Shown: in pieces, positions 8,198-17,149 of the stretch
Position numbering within the stretch: position 1 is the stretch's first letter
Layout: every line of letters begins with the position of its first letter
Assembly: GCF_008801715.1 (NCBI RefSeq)
Contig: NZ_VZPG01000001.1
Coordinates: forward strand, 620,001-684,000
Reading direction: 5' to 3'
Length of the DNA stretch: 64,000 nucleotides
Source of the DNA: Pseudochrobactrum saccharolyticum
GTDB taxonomy: Bacteria; Pseudomonadota; Alphaproteobacteria; Rhizobiales; Rhizobiaceae
Position numbers and translations under genes: made by a program
The notes under the pieces: generated by a model
Databases searched by the model: none
The model's input: only the letters and a program-made list of their open reading frames with translations
Told to the model about the DNA's origin: nothing

Positions 8198-9127
8198 TTA
8201 CACTAATTTCCCCATCGGCATTAATGCACCGCGTTGCATCACCACCTGAGAGGCAACAGCATGACCGGCTTTGACAGCCGTCTCAATGTCTTTACCGCTC
8301 AACAGTGCTGCCAGAAAACCGCCATTGAATGAATCTCCGGCACCGGTTGTGTCCACCGGTATGAGCGGCTCAATATCCGTGATCTGACGTGTGCCATTGT
8401 CATCAGCAATCAGCATTGTACCGCCACCGTTTTTAACCACAACGACCTGTGCACCGGCAGCGCGATAGCGGACAGCGCAATCCTCTAAACTACGATCACC
8501 AAACATTGCCGCTTCATCATCAAAACTCGGCAAAACAATCTGCGCAACCGCTGCCGCCTGCATGATCGTTTCGCGCAAAATATCGTAGTTCTCCCACAAA
8601 CGCGGCCTGATATTGGTATCAAGCACCACTGTTTTTCCGGAGCGGGCAGCATCTCGCAAATGAGAGATAAATACTGTCCGCTGCTCAGGACAAAGAATAG
8701 CCAGCGTAATCGCAGAAAAATAGATGATATCGGCATCGGAAAAAGCTTTGGCGAGCAATGGCTGATTGACCGCCAGCAGACGTGCTGCCGACTGATTGCG
8801 CCAATAGGTAAAATGCCGCTCGCCGTTCTCAACTTCGATCAGGTAAAGACCAGCCTGACGCTGCGCATCTTCCTCAATATAGTCAGTACCGATCCCGTTC
8901 CGGTTCAGAAAATCTCTCATCTTGGCAGAAAAACTATCCGTACCGATACGGGTAAAATACGACACATCCCAGTCCTGCACAGGCAGGCAAGCGCGCGCAT
9001 ACCATGCGGTATTTAAAGTATCGCCTGCAAAGCCAAGATGAAACTCACTGCCTCCCAGTGAGGACATTTCAATCATGCATTCACCGGCAGACAAAAAGAG
9101 CTTTTTCCTCACCATTCCCCCCGTCAT
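8198..9127 (-). CDS. kdgK: 2-dehydro-3-deoxygluconokinase (PfkB/ribokinase family)
   Basis: A 309-residue kinase expected to phosphorylate 2-keto-3-deoxygluconate to KDPG, the last upper step of the hexuronate pathway. PfkB features are visible: an N-terminal GECMIEMSSLGG, an internal VLDTNIRPRLWE block, and the C-terminal signature DTTGAGDSFNGGFLAALLSG with the GAGD catalytic motif. The ATG at 9115 (MVRKKLFLSAGE) is an alternative start. It ends the leftward gntR-uxuA-uxaA-kdgK run, 12 bp after uxaA. The function comes from family plus context; other sugar kinases share the fold. No KDPG aldolase gene is seen in the window. Confidence 0.87.
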   Translation of the reverse strand: MTGGMVRKKLFLSAGECMIEMSSLGGSEFHLGFAGDTLNTAWYARACLPVQDWDVSYFTRIGTDSFSAKMRDFLNRNGIGTDYIEEDAQRQAGLYLIEVENGERHFTYWRNQSAARLLAVNQPLLAKAFSDADIIYFSAITLAILCPEQRTVFISHLRDAARSGKTVVLDTNIRPRLWENYDILRETIMQAAAVAQIVLPSFDDEAAMFGDRSLEDCAVRYRAAGAQVVVVKNGGGTMLIADDNGTRQITDIEPLIPVDTTGAGDSFNGGFLAALLSGKDIETAVKAGHAVASQVVMQRGALMPMGKLV

Positions 9128-9139
9128 GCTATTTGTTTG

Positions 9140-10672
9140 TCAGGTCGTTGCCCCGAGCTGCCATGGCACAAATTCATTGTCGCCATAGCCGTAAATCTCG
9201 CTCACAGTCTTACGGCCGGAAGCAACAGCGATAATCTCCTCAAAGATACGTTCGCCTGCCTGCTGGATACTCTCTTCACCGGTAACAATGCCACCGCAAT
9301 TCAGATCCATGTCTTCCTTCATATGCTTGTACATATCTGAATTGGTTGCGATTTTAATACTCGGCGCCGGCTTGAAACCCGAGACCGAACCACGCCCTGT
9401 GGTGAAACAGATGAGGTTACAGCCCCCTGCCACCTGCCCTGTTACAGAGACCGGATCATAGCCCGGTGTATCCATAAATACGAAACCCGCTTCATCAATC
9501 GTCTGCGCATATTCATAAACCTGACGCAGTGGCATAGAGCCGCCTTTGGCCACGGCACCGAGCGATTTTTCGAGGATTGTGGTCAGCCCGCCCAACTTAT
9601 TGCCATGAGACGGATTATTATTAAGTTCATCGCCGTTGCGCTGCGTGTAATCACGCCACCAGTCAATCCGTGACAAAAGCTTTTCAGCAATGTCCGGCCG
9701 CGCCGCCCTGCGGGTCAGCAAATGTTCAGCACCATAAATCTCCGGTGTTTCCGACAAAACGCTGGTGCCGCCATGTCGCACAAGCAAATCCGATGCATAG
9801 CCGAGTGCCGGATTTGCGGAAATGCCCGAATAGCCATCCGAGCCGCCGCATTGCAAACCGAGTTTAAGCTGCGACAAAGGCTGTTGTGTGCGCTGCGCCG
9901 CATTCACAACCGGCAACATAGTTTCAATCGCTGCAATCGCCGCTTCAATTGTCTTCCGTGTGCCGCCATATTGCTGGATGGTCAGCGTCTGCAAACGCTC
10001 GCCTTCTTCCAGCTTGTAATGCTCAAGGATCGGAGCAATCTGGTTGGTTTCACAACCCAGCCCGATCAGCAACACGCCGCCGAAATTGGGATGACGGGCA
10101 TAGCCCTGTATCGTGCGGGTCAGAACCCGATAGGCTTCCGACTTTGTATTGATCCCGCAGCCGCCCGCATGTCCGAGCACCACAACCCCGTCAATATTGT
10201 CATAGTCTTTCAAACCGCCCATGCGGTTGAAATGATCCGCCACATATTGCGAAACAGTGGCTGAACAGTTTACCGTTGCAATCACACCAATATAATTGCG
10301 CGTACCAACCCCGCCTGCACCGCGGTCGAAACCCAGAAAGCTGTGTCTTTCCGCTTCCGGAAACAGTTCCGGCTCCGCATAATCAACACAGAATTCATGC
10401 TCGTGCTGTGACGGCAGCATTGCCAGATTATGCAGATGCACATGCGCACCCGCAGCAATATCCTCTGTCGCGACACCAATCACATTGCCGTATTTGCGGA
10501 TTTCCTGTCCTTTTGTGATGGGTACAAGTGCAACTTTATGCCCTTTGCCGATCAGATTAGCGGCGACAAGTTCACCACTGCCGACAGGTTCTCCGGCGCG
10601 GATTGTTACCCGCGCAACCGCCACATGGTCAGACGGATGAAGGATAATAACCGGACTGTTCTGACGGGTCAT
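9140..10672 (-). CDS. uxaA: Altronate dehydratase (full-length UxaA)
   Basis: A 510-residue dehydratase converting D-altronate to 2-keto-3-deoxygluconate. It has the two-part UxaA layout: an N-terminal SAF-like domain (about 10-85, HPSDHVAVARVTIRAGEPV) and the catalytic UxaA/GarD core with GYVRADGRVGTRN-equivalent FDRGAGGVGTRNYIGV, the Cys-rich GHAGGCGIN and GLGCETNQ segments, LGLQCGGSDGYSG, and MDTPGYDPVSVTGQVAGG near the C-terminus. The conserved cysteines fit an iron-dependent enzyme. It lies between uxuA (4-bp gap) and kdgK. Having both altronate and mannonate dehydratases suggests that galacturonate and glucuronate are both degraded, although only one reductase gene is seen here. Confidence 0.93.
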   Translation of the reverse strand: MTRQNSPVIILHPSDHVAVARVTIRAGEPVGSGELVAANLIGKGHKVALVPITKGQEIRKYGNVIGVATEDIAAGAHVHLHNLAMLPSQHEHEFCVDYAEPELFPEAERHSFLGFDRGAGGVGTRNYIGVIATVNCSATVSQYVADHFNRMGGLKDYDNIDGVVVLGHAGGCGINTKSEAYRVLTRTIQGYARHPNFGGVLLIGLGCETNQIAPILEHYKLEEGERLQTLTIQQYGGTRKTIEAAIAAIETMLPVVNAAQRTQQPLSQLKLGLQCGGSDGYSGISANPALGYASDLLVRHGGTSVLSETPEIYGAEHLLTRRAARPDIAEKLLSRIDWWRDYTQRNGDELNNNPSHGNKLGGLTTILEKSLGAVAKGGSMPLRQVYEYAQTIDEAGFVFMDTPGYDPVSVTGQVAGGCNLICFTTGRGSVSGFKPAPSIKIATNSDMYKHMKEDMDLNCGGIVTGEESIQQAGERIFEEIIAVASGRKTVSEIYGYGDNEFVPWQLGATT

Positions 10673-10675
10673 CGC

Positions 10676-11884
10676 TCACCCGCCCACCTTTGCCGGACAT
10701 AAAGCACCGGCATCCAATGCAGTGATTACCCCGCGCAATTCTGCAAGGCCACGTAACCGCCCGATAACCGGATAACCCGGTGTCACCTGTTTTGCCAGAT
10801 CATCCAGCATACGGTGACCATGATCGGAGCGAAAAATAATCTTTGATCCGCTATCCCGCTTGCGGTCTTCCTCGACCAGCGCACGCAGCAATGCAACCAT
10901 ATCCACATCGCCTTCCAGATGGGCGGCTTCATAGAAGCTGCGCCCGTCACCCTGTCGCGTGGTTGCCCGTAAATGCGAGAAATAGATACGTGATGCAAAA
11001 CGGCGCGCCATTGCAGGCAGATCATTATCCGCCCGCACACCAAGACTGCCGGAACAGAAACACATGCCATTGGCCGGTGATGGCACCGCATCAAAAATCG
11101 CGGCATAATCGGCTTCATTTGAAGCAATGCGCGGCAGTCCGAACAGGGAGCGCGGCGGATCATCCGGGTGCAGGGTCAGGCGCACGCCCAACTCGTCCGC
11201 AACGGGGGTCACTGCTTCCAAAAAAGCGATCAGATTTTGCCGCAGCTTATTAGCATCAACATGGGCATAGGTTTCCAGCTTGTCGCGGAAAGCCGGTATC
11301 GTCAGCGGCTCGGTTGTCGAACCCGGCAAAGCACTGGCAATATTGAAAATCAGCTGATTAATCTCAGCCTCGCTCATCGCCTCATAGGTTGCACGGGCAG
11401 CAAGACGGTCAGCTTCGGAATAATCCCGTTCCGCATTTTTACGCTGCAAAATATGCATATCAAAAGCAGAAAAACGATCCTGATCAAAACGCATGGCAGT
11501 CGCGCCGCTTGGCGTGACATAGTCCAGATCGGTGCGGCACCAGTCCACAACCGGCATAAAATTATAGCAAATGACTTTAATATCATGTGCCGCCAAAGCC
11601 TCCATTGAGGCAATCCATGCGGTGATATCCTGTTTTGCGGCACCGCCTTCACGCTTGATCGCATCTGAAATCGGGATGCTCTCCACCACAGACCAGACAA
11701 GCGGCGTGCGGTCAGCAGGGGTATTTTCAATCAGCGTCTTGCGTTCTGCAATCTGACCAGATGTCCATGCCTGTCCGATCGGCACATCATGCAAAGCAGA
11801 TACAATATCTGTCGCTCCGGCCTGACGTACAGCATCCAAAGGCACACCGGCATCCGGCCCGAACCATCTCCACGCTTGACGCAT
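10676..11884 (-). CDS. uxuA: Mannonate dehydratase
   Basis: A 402-residue TIM-barrel dehydratase converting D-mannonate to 2-keto-3-deoxygluconate in glucuronate breakdown. UxuA signatures are clear: an N-terminal MRQAWRWFGPDAGVPL, the central CYNFMPVVDWCRTDLDY, LTLHPDDPPRSLFGLPRI with metal-binding His, CFCSGSLGVR, and C-terminal FRSDHGHRML. The length matches the E. coli enzyme. GGAGGGG lies before the ATG. The gene follows gntR by 70 bp on the same strand, so regulator and enzymes may share a transcript. Confidence 0.95.
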   Translation of the reverse strand: MRQAWRWFGPDAGVPLDAVRQAGATDIVSALHDVPIGQAWTSGQIAERKTLIENTPADRTPLVWSVVESIPISDAIKREGGAAKQDITAWIASMEALAAHDIKVICYNFMPVVDWCRTDLDYVTPSGATAMRFDQDRFSAFDMHILQRKNAERDYSEADRLAARATYEAMSEAEINQLIFNIASALPGSTTEPLTIPAFRDKLETYAHVDANKLRQNLIAFLEAVTPVADELGVRLTLHPDDPPRSLFGLPRIASNEADYAAIFDAVPSPANGMCFCSGSLGVRADNDLPAMARRFASRIYFSHLRATTRQGDGRSFYEAAHLEGDVDMVALLRALVEEDRKRDSGSKIIFRSDHGHRMLDDLAKQVTPGYPVIGRLRGLAELRGVITALDAGALCPAKVGG

Positions 11885-11954
11885 TAACCCCTCCTCCGAA
11901 TAAGTTTTTATATTTTATGATTTTGAAAATCTGCGGCAGCGGACGAACGCCTGA

Positions 11955-12665
11955 TCAGACAAAGAAATCCGGATGGCTTTTCCGCAACTCGTCAATATCA
12001 GGCAGAACCGCGCTGAGATGATGCTTCATCGCCTTTATCGCCTCCGGAGCATCTTTGGCGGCAATGGCATCCCTGATAAGTTTATGTTCGCGCAAAACCT
12101 GATCCATACGCCCCAGCACCGGAACGGTCATGCGCCGTGCACGGTCGATCTGGATTTTCACAAGCTTCAGATGCTGCCAGATGCCGGGATAACCGGCGAT
12201 TTCCGCAACCGCCTCATGGAAAGCATCGTCTGCTTCATGAAACAATCCGAGCTTTTCACGGCTGGCATGGAATTGCTGCATATCAATCAGCTCATCCAGC
12301 TTAGCGACTGCTTCCGGTGTTGATGATAATGCCGCGTGTTCCGCCGTCGCTCCTTCCAGCGCCTGACGGATCACCACAGATTCCGGTATCAGATCAACCG
12401 GAATGCGCGCCACGAAAGTGCCGGACTGCGGGAAAATATCGACCAGCCCTTCTTCAGCCAGACGAATAAGCGCCTCACGCACCGGCGTTCGACTCACACC
12501 GAATTGCTCAATAAAAGTTTTCTCGTTCAGCGCCGTGCCAGGCAGCAGCTTCATTGCAACAATATCCGCCTGTAATGCGCGGTAAATCAGCTTTGCTGCG
12601 GTTTCACGTCCTGCGGCAGGCCGCCGTCCTGAGGATATCTGCCCGAATGTCGGCTGCGTGTTCAA
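11955..12665 (-). CDS. GntR family (FadR/UxuR-type) regulator of uronate catabolism
   Basis: A 236-residue regulator. The N-terminal winged helix is visible at about 25-85 (LQADIVAMKLLPGTALNEK, FGVSRTPVREALIRLAEEGL, IFPQSGTFVARI). The C-terminal all-helical FCD effector domain has the metal-binding pattern (DDAFHEAVAEIAG, REHKLIRDAIAAKD, MKHHL). Its place between the leftward uxuA operon and the rightward uxaC operon makes it the likely repressor, with a hexuronate or its oxidised/isomerised product as inducer (inference by analogy to UxuR/ExuR). A candidate operator lies in the divergent intergenic region at 12751-12778. Confidence 0.9.
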   Translation of the reverse strand: MNTQPTFGQISSGRRPAAGRETAAKLIYRALQADIVAMKLLPGTALNEKTFIEQFGVSRTPVREALIRLAEEGLVDIFPQSGTFVARIPVDLIPESVVIRQALEGATAEHAALSSTPEAVAKLDELIDMQQFHASREKLGLFHEADDAFHEAVAEIAGYPGIWQHLKLVKIQIDRARRMTVPVLGRMDQVLREHKLIRDAIAAKDAPEAIKAMKHHLSAVLPDIDELRKSHPDFFV

Positions 12666-12750
12666 TCTTGTTCTCCTGCCTGAATCTCAAGTCTTCAGGT
12701 CTTGTTTATCCGCTCGCAACTGCGATCCGAAACAAAAAATCCATGCGCTG

Positions 12751-12778
12751 TTGACATACTAATATATTATTATTTACT
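12751..12778 (+). promoter_or_regulatory. Candidate uxaC promoter with GntR-type operator
   Basis: TTGACA (12751-12756) and a weak TTTACT (12773-12778) give 16-bp spacing. The spacer holds the palindrome TAATATATTA (12760-12769). The same ACTAATATATTA core, 7 bp from a TTGA box, recurs at 15824-15842 before the transporter operon, which supports a shared operator. The site lies in the divergent gntR/uxaC region. Confidence 0.5.
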
Positions 12779-12898
12779 GTTCGCCAAGCGCCGGATGCAA
12801 ATTCTGTACAAGACGGATCAAAAACCGCGGACAGAAAAAGCCGGACGGCAATGACGGAAAACAGACCTCAAAGTCTGTCAGGGAGGAAAAGACCAGCA

Positions 12899-14299
12899 AT
12901 GGCACTCAATCCGGATCGCCTTCTGCCTGCGGAGGCAGACAGCCGCGCCATAGCGCGACGCTTGTTCGCATCGGTCGAAAAACTGCCGATCATCTCCCCG
13001 CACGGGCATACCGAACCGTCATGGTATGCGACAGATGCCGCTTTTCCCGATCCGGCAACCCTGTTTGTCAAACCCGATCATTATATCTGCCGTATGCTCT
13101 ACTCACAGGGCATTCCGCTGGAGCAATTAGGCATTGCCCGTCTGGATGGCACAGCGGTGGAAACTGACAGCCGTACCATCTGGCGATTATTTGCAAAACA
13201 CTGGCCTCTGTTTCGCGGCACACCGTCCCGCCTCTGGTTTGAACATTCTCTGGAGAGCGTTTTCGGCATCACAGAACGTCTCAGCGAGAACAATGCCGAC
13301 CGGCTTTATGATCTGATTTCCGAGAAGTTGGCGACACCGGAAATGCGTCCGCGTGCGCTATATGACCGCTTCAATATTGAGGTGATCTCCACTACGGATT
13401 CCGCCAATGACCCGCTAACACATCATGATGCGATCCTTAGCTCAGGCTGGCACGGACGCGTTGTCCCCGCCTACCGGCCGGATGCAGTGGTTGATGCATC
13501 CCGTCCTGATTTTCAGAGTGAACTGGAAAAATTTATAGAACTGACAAATAATCCTATGACCTATCAGGGGTATTTGCAGGCGCACCGCAACCGCCGCGCC
13601 TATTTCAAGGCACGCGGCGCGACATCCACCGATCACGGTCACCCGACTGCACAGACAGCCAACCTTTCGGCAGGGGAAGCGGAAGCGCTGTTTGAACGCA
13701 TCATCAAACAACCGGTCAAACCGGAAGATGCAGAACTGTTTCGCGCGCAGATGCTGACCGAAATGGCGCGCATGAGCATTGATGACGGGCTGGTCATGCA
13801 GATCCATCCTGGCTCATACCGCAATCATAATCCGAAGATTTTTTCCGCTTTCGGTTTTGACAAAGGTGCGGATATTCCGAACCAGACCGGCTATGTGAAA
13901 GAACTCAAACCATTGCTTGATGCGCATGGTAATGATCCACGCCTGACGCTTATTCTGTTCACGCTGGATGAGACGGCTTACAGCCGCGAACTCGCACCGC
14001 TGGCAGGGCATTACCCTGCCCTCAAGCTCGGCCCCGCATGGTGGTTTCATGACAGTCCGGAGGGGATCAGACGCTATCGTGAACTGACAACGGAAAGCGC
14101 CGGTTTCTACAATACTGTCGGCTTCAATGACGACACCCGCGCTTATCTCTCCATTCCCGCCCGCCATGATATGGCACGCCGTGTGGATTGCGCTTTCCTT
14201 GCCCGTCTTGTTGCTGAGCACCGCCTTGATGAGGAAGAAGCCTATGAAGTCGCTCATGACCTCAGCTACCGGCTGGCGAAACAGGCTTATAAATTATGA
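12899..14299 (+). CDS. uxaC: Glucuronate (uronate) isomerase
   Basis: A 466-residue amidohydrolase-fold isomerase converting D-glucuronate to D-fructuronate and D-galacturonate to D-tagaturonate. It has the N-terminal metal motif ISPHGHTEPSWYA (HxH type), TTDSANDPLTHH, HPGSYRNHNP, and the C-terminal GFNDDTRAYLSIPARHDMARR. The ATG at 12899 (MALNPDRLLPAE) follows GGGAGG by 12 bp and matches where homologues begin; an in-frame ATG at 12851 would add 16 residues. It overlaps the next gene by 4 bp (ATGA). The protein is of the alphaproteobacterial/Thermotoga-like type, with an extended N-terminus. Confidence 0.94.
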   Translation: MALNPDRLLPAEADSRAIARRLFASVEKLPIISPHGHTEPSWYATDAAFPDPATLFVKPDHYICRMLYSQGIPLEQLGIARLDGTAVETDSRTIWRLFAKHWPLFRGTPSRLWFEHSLESVFGITERLSENNADRLYDLISEKLATPEMRPRALYDRFNIEVISTTDSANDPLTHHDAILSSGWHGRVVPAYRPDAVVDASRPDFQSELEKFIELTNNPMTYQGYLQAHRNRRAYFKARGATSTDHGHPTAQTANLSAGEAEALFERIIKQPVKPEDAELFRAQMLTEMARMSIDDGLVMQIHPGSYRNHNPKIFSAFGFDKGADIPNQTGYVKELKPLLDAHGNDPRLTLILFTLDETAYSRELAPLAGHYPALKLGPAWWFHDSPEGIRRYRELTTESAGFYNTVGFNDDTRAYLSIPARHDMARRVDCAFLARLVAEHRLDEEEAYEVAHDLSYRLAKQAYKL

Positions 14300-15792
14300 C
14301 CGGAATACTCAATTCTCTATCCGATAAAACCCTGGCCGATCTGCCTGCAACTGTGGGCAAACCTGCCTATGACCGTTCTGATCTGAAAACAGGGATTATC
14401 CATTTAGGTATCGGTGCATTTCACCGTGCGCATCAGGCGGTGTATACAGAAAATATTCTGCAGGATGACCCGAGTTGGGGCATTACCGGTGTTTCTCTGC
14501 GTAGTCCCGACACCAGAGATGCGCTCGCCCCGCAGGAGTATCTCTACAGTGTTGCCGTGCGTGATGGTGCCGGTGAAAAACTGCATGTTATCGGCTGTCT
14601 CACCGATATTCTGGTCGCACCGGAAAATCCGGAAGCCGTGCTTCAAGCCATGTGTCAGCCGGATATCCGCATTGTCACGCTGACTGTGACCGAAAAAGGC
14701 TATTGCTACGCCCCCGCCAGTCGCACGCTGGATGAGAGCAACAGCGATATTATCCATGACCTGAAACACCCGCATGCACCACGCTCTGCACCCGGCTTTC
14801 TGGTCGAGGCTATCAGGAGAAGACACGCATCAGGACTACAGCCTTTCACAGTTCTCTCCTGCGATAATCTGCCAGCCAATGGTGAAACACTGAAGCGTGT
14901 GACTGTCCGGCTTGCCGAACTGACCAATCCGGAACTTGGCAGCTTTATCGCGGAACATGTTGCATTCCCGTCCAGTATGATTGACCGCATTGTACCGGCA
15001 ACCACCAATCAGGATCGTGAAAGTGTCAGCCGTGCTTTGAACATGAAAGATCAATGGCCGGTCTGCACAGAACCGTTCAGCCAATGGGTGGTTGAAGATC
15101 ATTTCCCTTCCGGTCGCCCTTCATGGGAAAAATCCGGCGCAAGTTTTGTCCGCGATGTCGCCGCTTTTGAGCTGATGAAGCTGCGTCTGCTCAACGGCAG
15201 TCACTCCACACTTGCCTATCTTGGCTTTCTCGCCGGTCATGAAACCGTATCCGCAACCATGGCTGCTGCCGGTTTTAAAATATTCATCCGCGCCATGATG
15301 GATGAAGAAATTACGCCGACACTACCCGCTCTGCCGGATTTTGATCTTTCAACCTATAAAGACCAGCTGATTGAACGGTTTTGCAATCCGGCCCTGCATC
15401 ACCGGACTGCACAGATTGCTATGGACGGTTCGCAGAAACTGCCGCAACGCCTGCTGAATACAATTCAGAACCGTCTTCTGGCCGGTCAGTCTTTTGACCG
15501 CCTCGCACTTGGTGTCGCCGCATGGATGCGCTTTGTGACCGGTAAAGATGAACACGGACAAGCTATCGACATTCGCGATCCGCTGCGTGATCAACTCTTG
15601 CAGGCAACGGCGGGGCTCACCACTGCGCAGGATATACTGAATGCATTGCTGGCTTTTGACAGTATTTTCGCGCCCGAACTCGCCCAAAATGCACATTTCA
15701 AAGCCGTCACTTTACAGCAACTTGAAACATTACTGACAAACGGCGCGGCTAAAACAGTTCAGGATTTCAAGTCCGTAAATACCAAGGCGTAA
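14296..15792 (+). CDS. uxuB: Mannitol dehydrogenase family oxidoreductase, probable fructuronate reductase
   Basis: A 498-residue NAD-dependent polyol dehydrogenase. The N-terminal Rossmann motif is GIIHLGIGAFHRAHQA. The family catalytic signature with the Lys-Asn-His arrangement is visible as KLRLLNGSHSTLAYLGFL. Translational coupling to uxaC and the neighbouring uxuA favour fructuronate reductase, which makes D-mannonate. Because uxaA is also present, it could also reduce tagaturonate; mannitol 2-dehydrogenase is the other family member to exclude. The gene is followed after about 120 bp by the transporter operon, which has its own promoter-like sequence. Confidence 0.85.
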   Translation: MTGILNSLSDKTLADLPATVGKPAYDRSDLKTGIIHLGIGAFHRAHQAVYTENILQDDPSWGITGVSLRSPDTRDALAPQEYLYSVAVRDGAGEKLHVIGCLTDILVAPENPEAVLQAMCQPDIRIVTLTVTEKGYCYAPASRTLDESNSDIIHDLKHPHAPRSAPGFLVEAIRRRHASGLQPFTVLSCDNLPANGETLKRVTVRLAELTNPELGSFIAEHVAFPSSMIDRIVPATTNQDRESVSRALNMKDQWPVCTEPFSQWVVEDHFPSGRPSWEKSGASFVRDVAAFELMKLRLLNGSHSTLAYLGFLAGHETVSATMAAAGFKIFIRAMMDEEITPTLPALPDFDLSTYKDQLIERFCNPALHHRTAQIAMDGSQKLPQRLLNTIQNRLLAGQSFDRLALGVAAWMRFVTGKDEHGQAIDIRDPLRDQLLQATAGLTTAQDILNALLAFDSIFAPELAQNAHFKAVTLQQLETLLTNGAAKTVQDFKSVNTKA

Positions 15793-15823
15793 AAACGGGA
15801 TATTTTTTGCTTGCCCTGCAAAA

Positions 15824-15842
15824 TTGATAGACTAATATATTA
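15824..15842 (+). promoter_or_regulatory. Second copy of the putative GntR operator before the importer operon
   Basis: TTGATA at 15824 is followed by ACTAATATATTA (15831-15842), with the same 7-bp offset as the copy before uxaC. Sixteen of 19 positions agree between the two sites. The position, about 70 bp before the binding-protein start, fits a repressor site overlapping a promoter. Confidence 0.5.
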
Positions 15843-15911
15843 AAATAAAAGAGCGGCCTTTCTGAGGAGGCAGGCCGCACTACCAATAAAAAACAACGGG
15901 GAGGAACAGTC

Positions 15912-17090
15912 ATGCATTTCACACGCAGACAGACATTGGGTGGTCTGGCAGCTCTTGCTACACTTCCGGCAACAAAGCTCTGGGCACAGAGCAAACTGGC
16001 ACTGCCGACATCGCCGGTCGCAATCAACATTGTTGACGTCGCCGGCAATCTGGCGCTGACCCAGAAAGCAATTGAAAATTATGCTGCAGCTAAACCGGAA
16101 CTGGTTTCAAAAATTACTTTCACCAAAGCACCGGCACCCGAACTTCCGGGCAAGCTGAAAGCGCAGCAGGCCGCCAAGCGCCTCGATATTGATCTGGTTT
16201 TGACCGGCGCGGATGCGCTGGCTGCCGGACTGGAAATGGACCTGTGGGTCAAGCTGTTTCCTGACCACACCGCAGCCTTACCTGACCTGCAATCCATTTA
16301 TCTGGAACCGGCATGGCGCATGCAGGCCTTTGCCAAAGATCACGGCGTTGCAGTCGTCTATTATCCGTCGGGCCCGCTGCTCGAATATATGCCTGAGCAT
16401 GTGAAAAAAGTACCTGCCAATGCGGAAGAATTGCTCGCATGGGCAAAAGAAAATCCGAATAAATTTGCCTATGCCCGTCCGGCCAATTCCGGCCCCGGCC
16501 GCACATTTCTGATGGGACTGCCATATCTGCTCGGCGATACAGACCCGCGCGATCCGGTCAAAGGCTGGGATAAGACATGGGCTTATCTGAAAGAGCTGCA
16601 TAAATATGTTGAATATTACCCGACCGGCACCGGCGCTCTGATGAAAGAGCTCGGCGAAGGCACCCGTCATATGACTGTGACCACAACCGGCTGGGACATC
16701 AATCCGCGCGTGCTTGGCGTGGTGCCGAAAGAAGCAGCCGTTGCCAAACTGGATGGCTTCCATTGGGTTGCCGATGCGCAGTTCATGAGCGTGCCGAAGG
16801 GTGTCAGCGATGAAAAACTCGCTGTTCTGCTCGATCTGATGAGCTTCCTGCTCACCCCTGAGCAGCAAGCCTATACCTATGATGAAGGCTATTTCTATCC
16901 GGGTCCTGCGGTCAAAGATGTGCCGCTCTCCATGGCGCCGCAATCCAGTCAGGATGCCATCGCGGAATATGGCCGCGCAGAATATGCCGACTGGATCGCC
17001 AATAATCCGGTGGAGCTGCCGCTTGATCCGGATGCCATGGTCGTCGCGTTCCGCCGCTGGGACGAAGAAGTCGCCAGCCAGCCAAAATAA
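15912..17090 (+). CDS. Tat-exported ABC transporter substrate-binding protein (SBP family 1), copy 1
   Basis: A 392-residue periplasmic binding protein for the importer encoded just downstream. The signal MHFTRRQTLGGLAALATLP is of twin-arginine type with cleavage near LWA-QS. The mature part shows the extracellular solute-binding family 1 pattern (DLVLTGADALAAG, YYPSGPLLEY, ELLAWAKENP, VTTTGWDINPR, VPLSMAPQ). These same blocks recur in the second binding protein at 23351-24547, so the two are recent paralogues. The uronate gene context suggests a uronate or uronate-containing oligosaccharide as ligand (inference). A GGGGAGGA ribosome-binding sequence precedes the ATG. Confidence 0.9.
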   Translation: MHFTRRQTLGGLAALATLPATKLWAQSKLALPTSPVAINIVDVAGNLALTQKAIENYAAAKPELVSKITFTKAPAPELPGKLKAQQAAKRLDIDLVLTGADALAAGLEMDLWVKLFPDHTAALPDLQSIYLEPAWRMQAFAKDHGVAVVYYPSGPLLEYMPEHVKKVPANAEELLAWAKENPNKFAYARPANSGPGRTFLMGLPYLLGDTDPRDPVKGWDKTWAYLKELHKYVEYYPTGTGALMKELGEGTRHMTVTTTGWDINPRVLGVVPKEAAVAKLDGFHWVADAQFMSVPKGVSDEKLAVLLDLMSFLLTPEQQAYTYDEGYFYPGPAVKDVPLSMAPQSSQDAIAEYGRAEYADWIANNPVELPLDPDAMVVAFRRWDEEVASQPK

Positions 17091-17104
17091 AACCGGTAAA
17101 CGAC

Positions 17105-17133
17105 GGATGTCATCTGCCTGTCAGGTGACATCC
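17105..17133 (+). promoter_or_regulatory. Stem-loop between binding-protein and ATPase genes
   Basis: GGATGTCA (17105-17112) pairs with TGACATCC (17126-17133), and the inner CTG/CAG extends the stem around a short loop. There is no T-run. Such hairpins after a binding-protein gene commonly stabilise the upstream message and give more binding protein than membrane subunits. Confidence 0.55.
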
Positions 17134-17149
17134 GGCAATGAGGTATTTC

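Noticed and set aside
16278-16943. 221-codon antisense frame within the first Tat binding protein
   Set aside because: Shadow of codon usage in the sense gene; no start signal and no motif.
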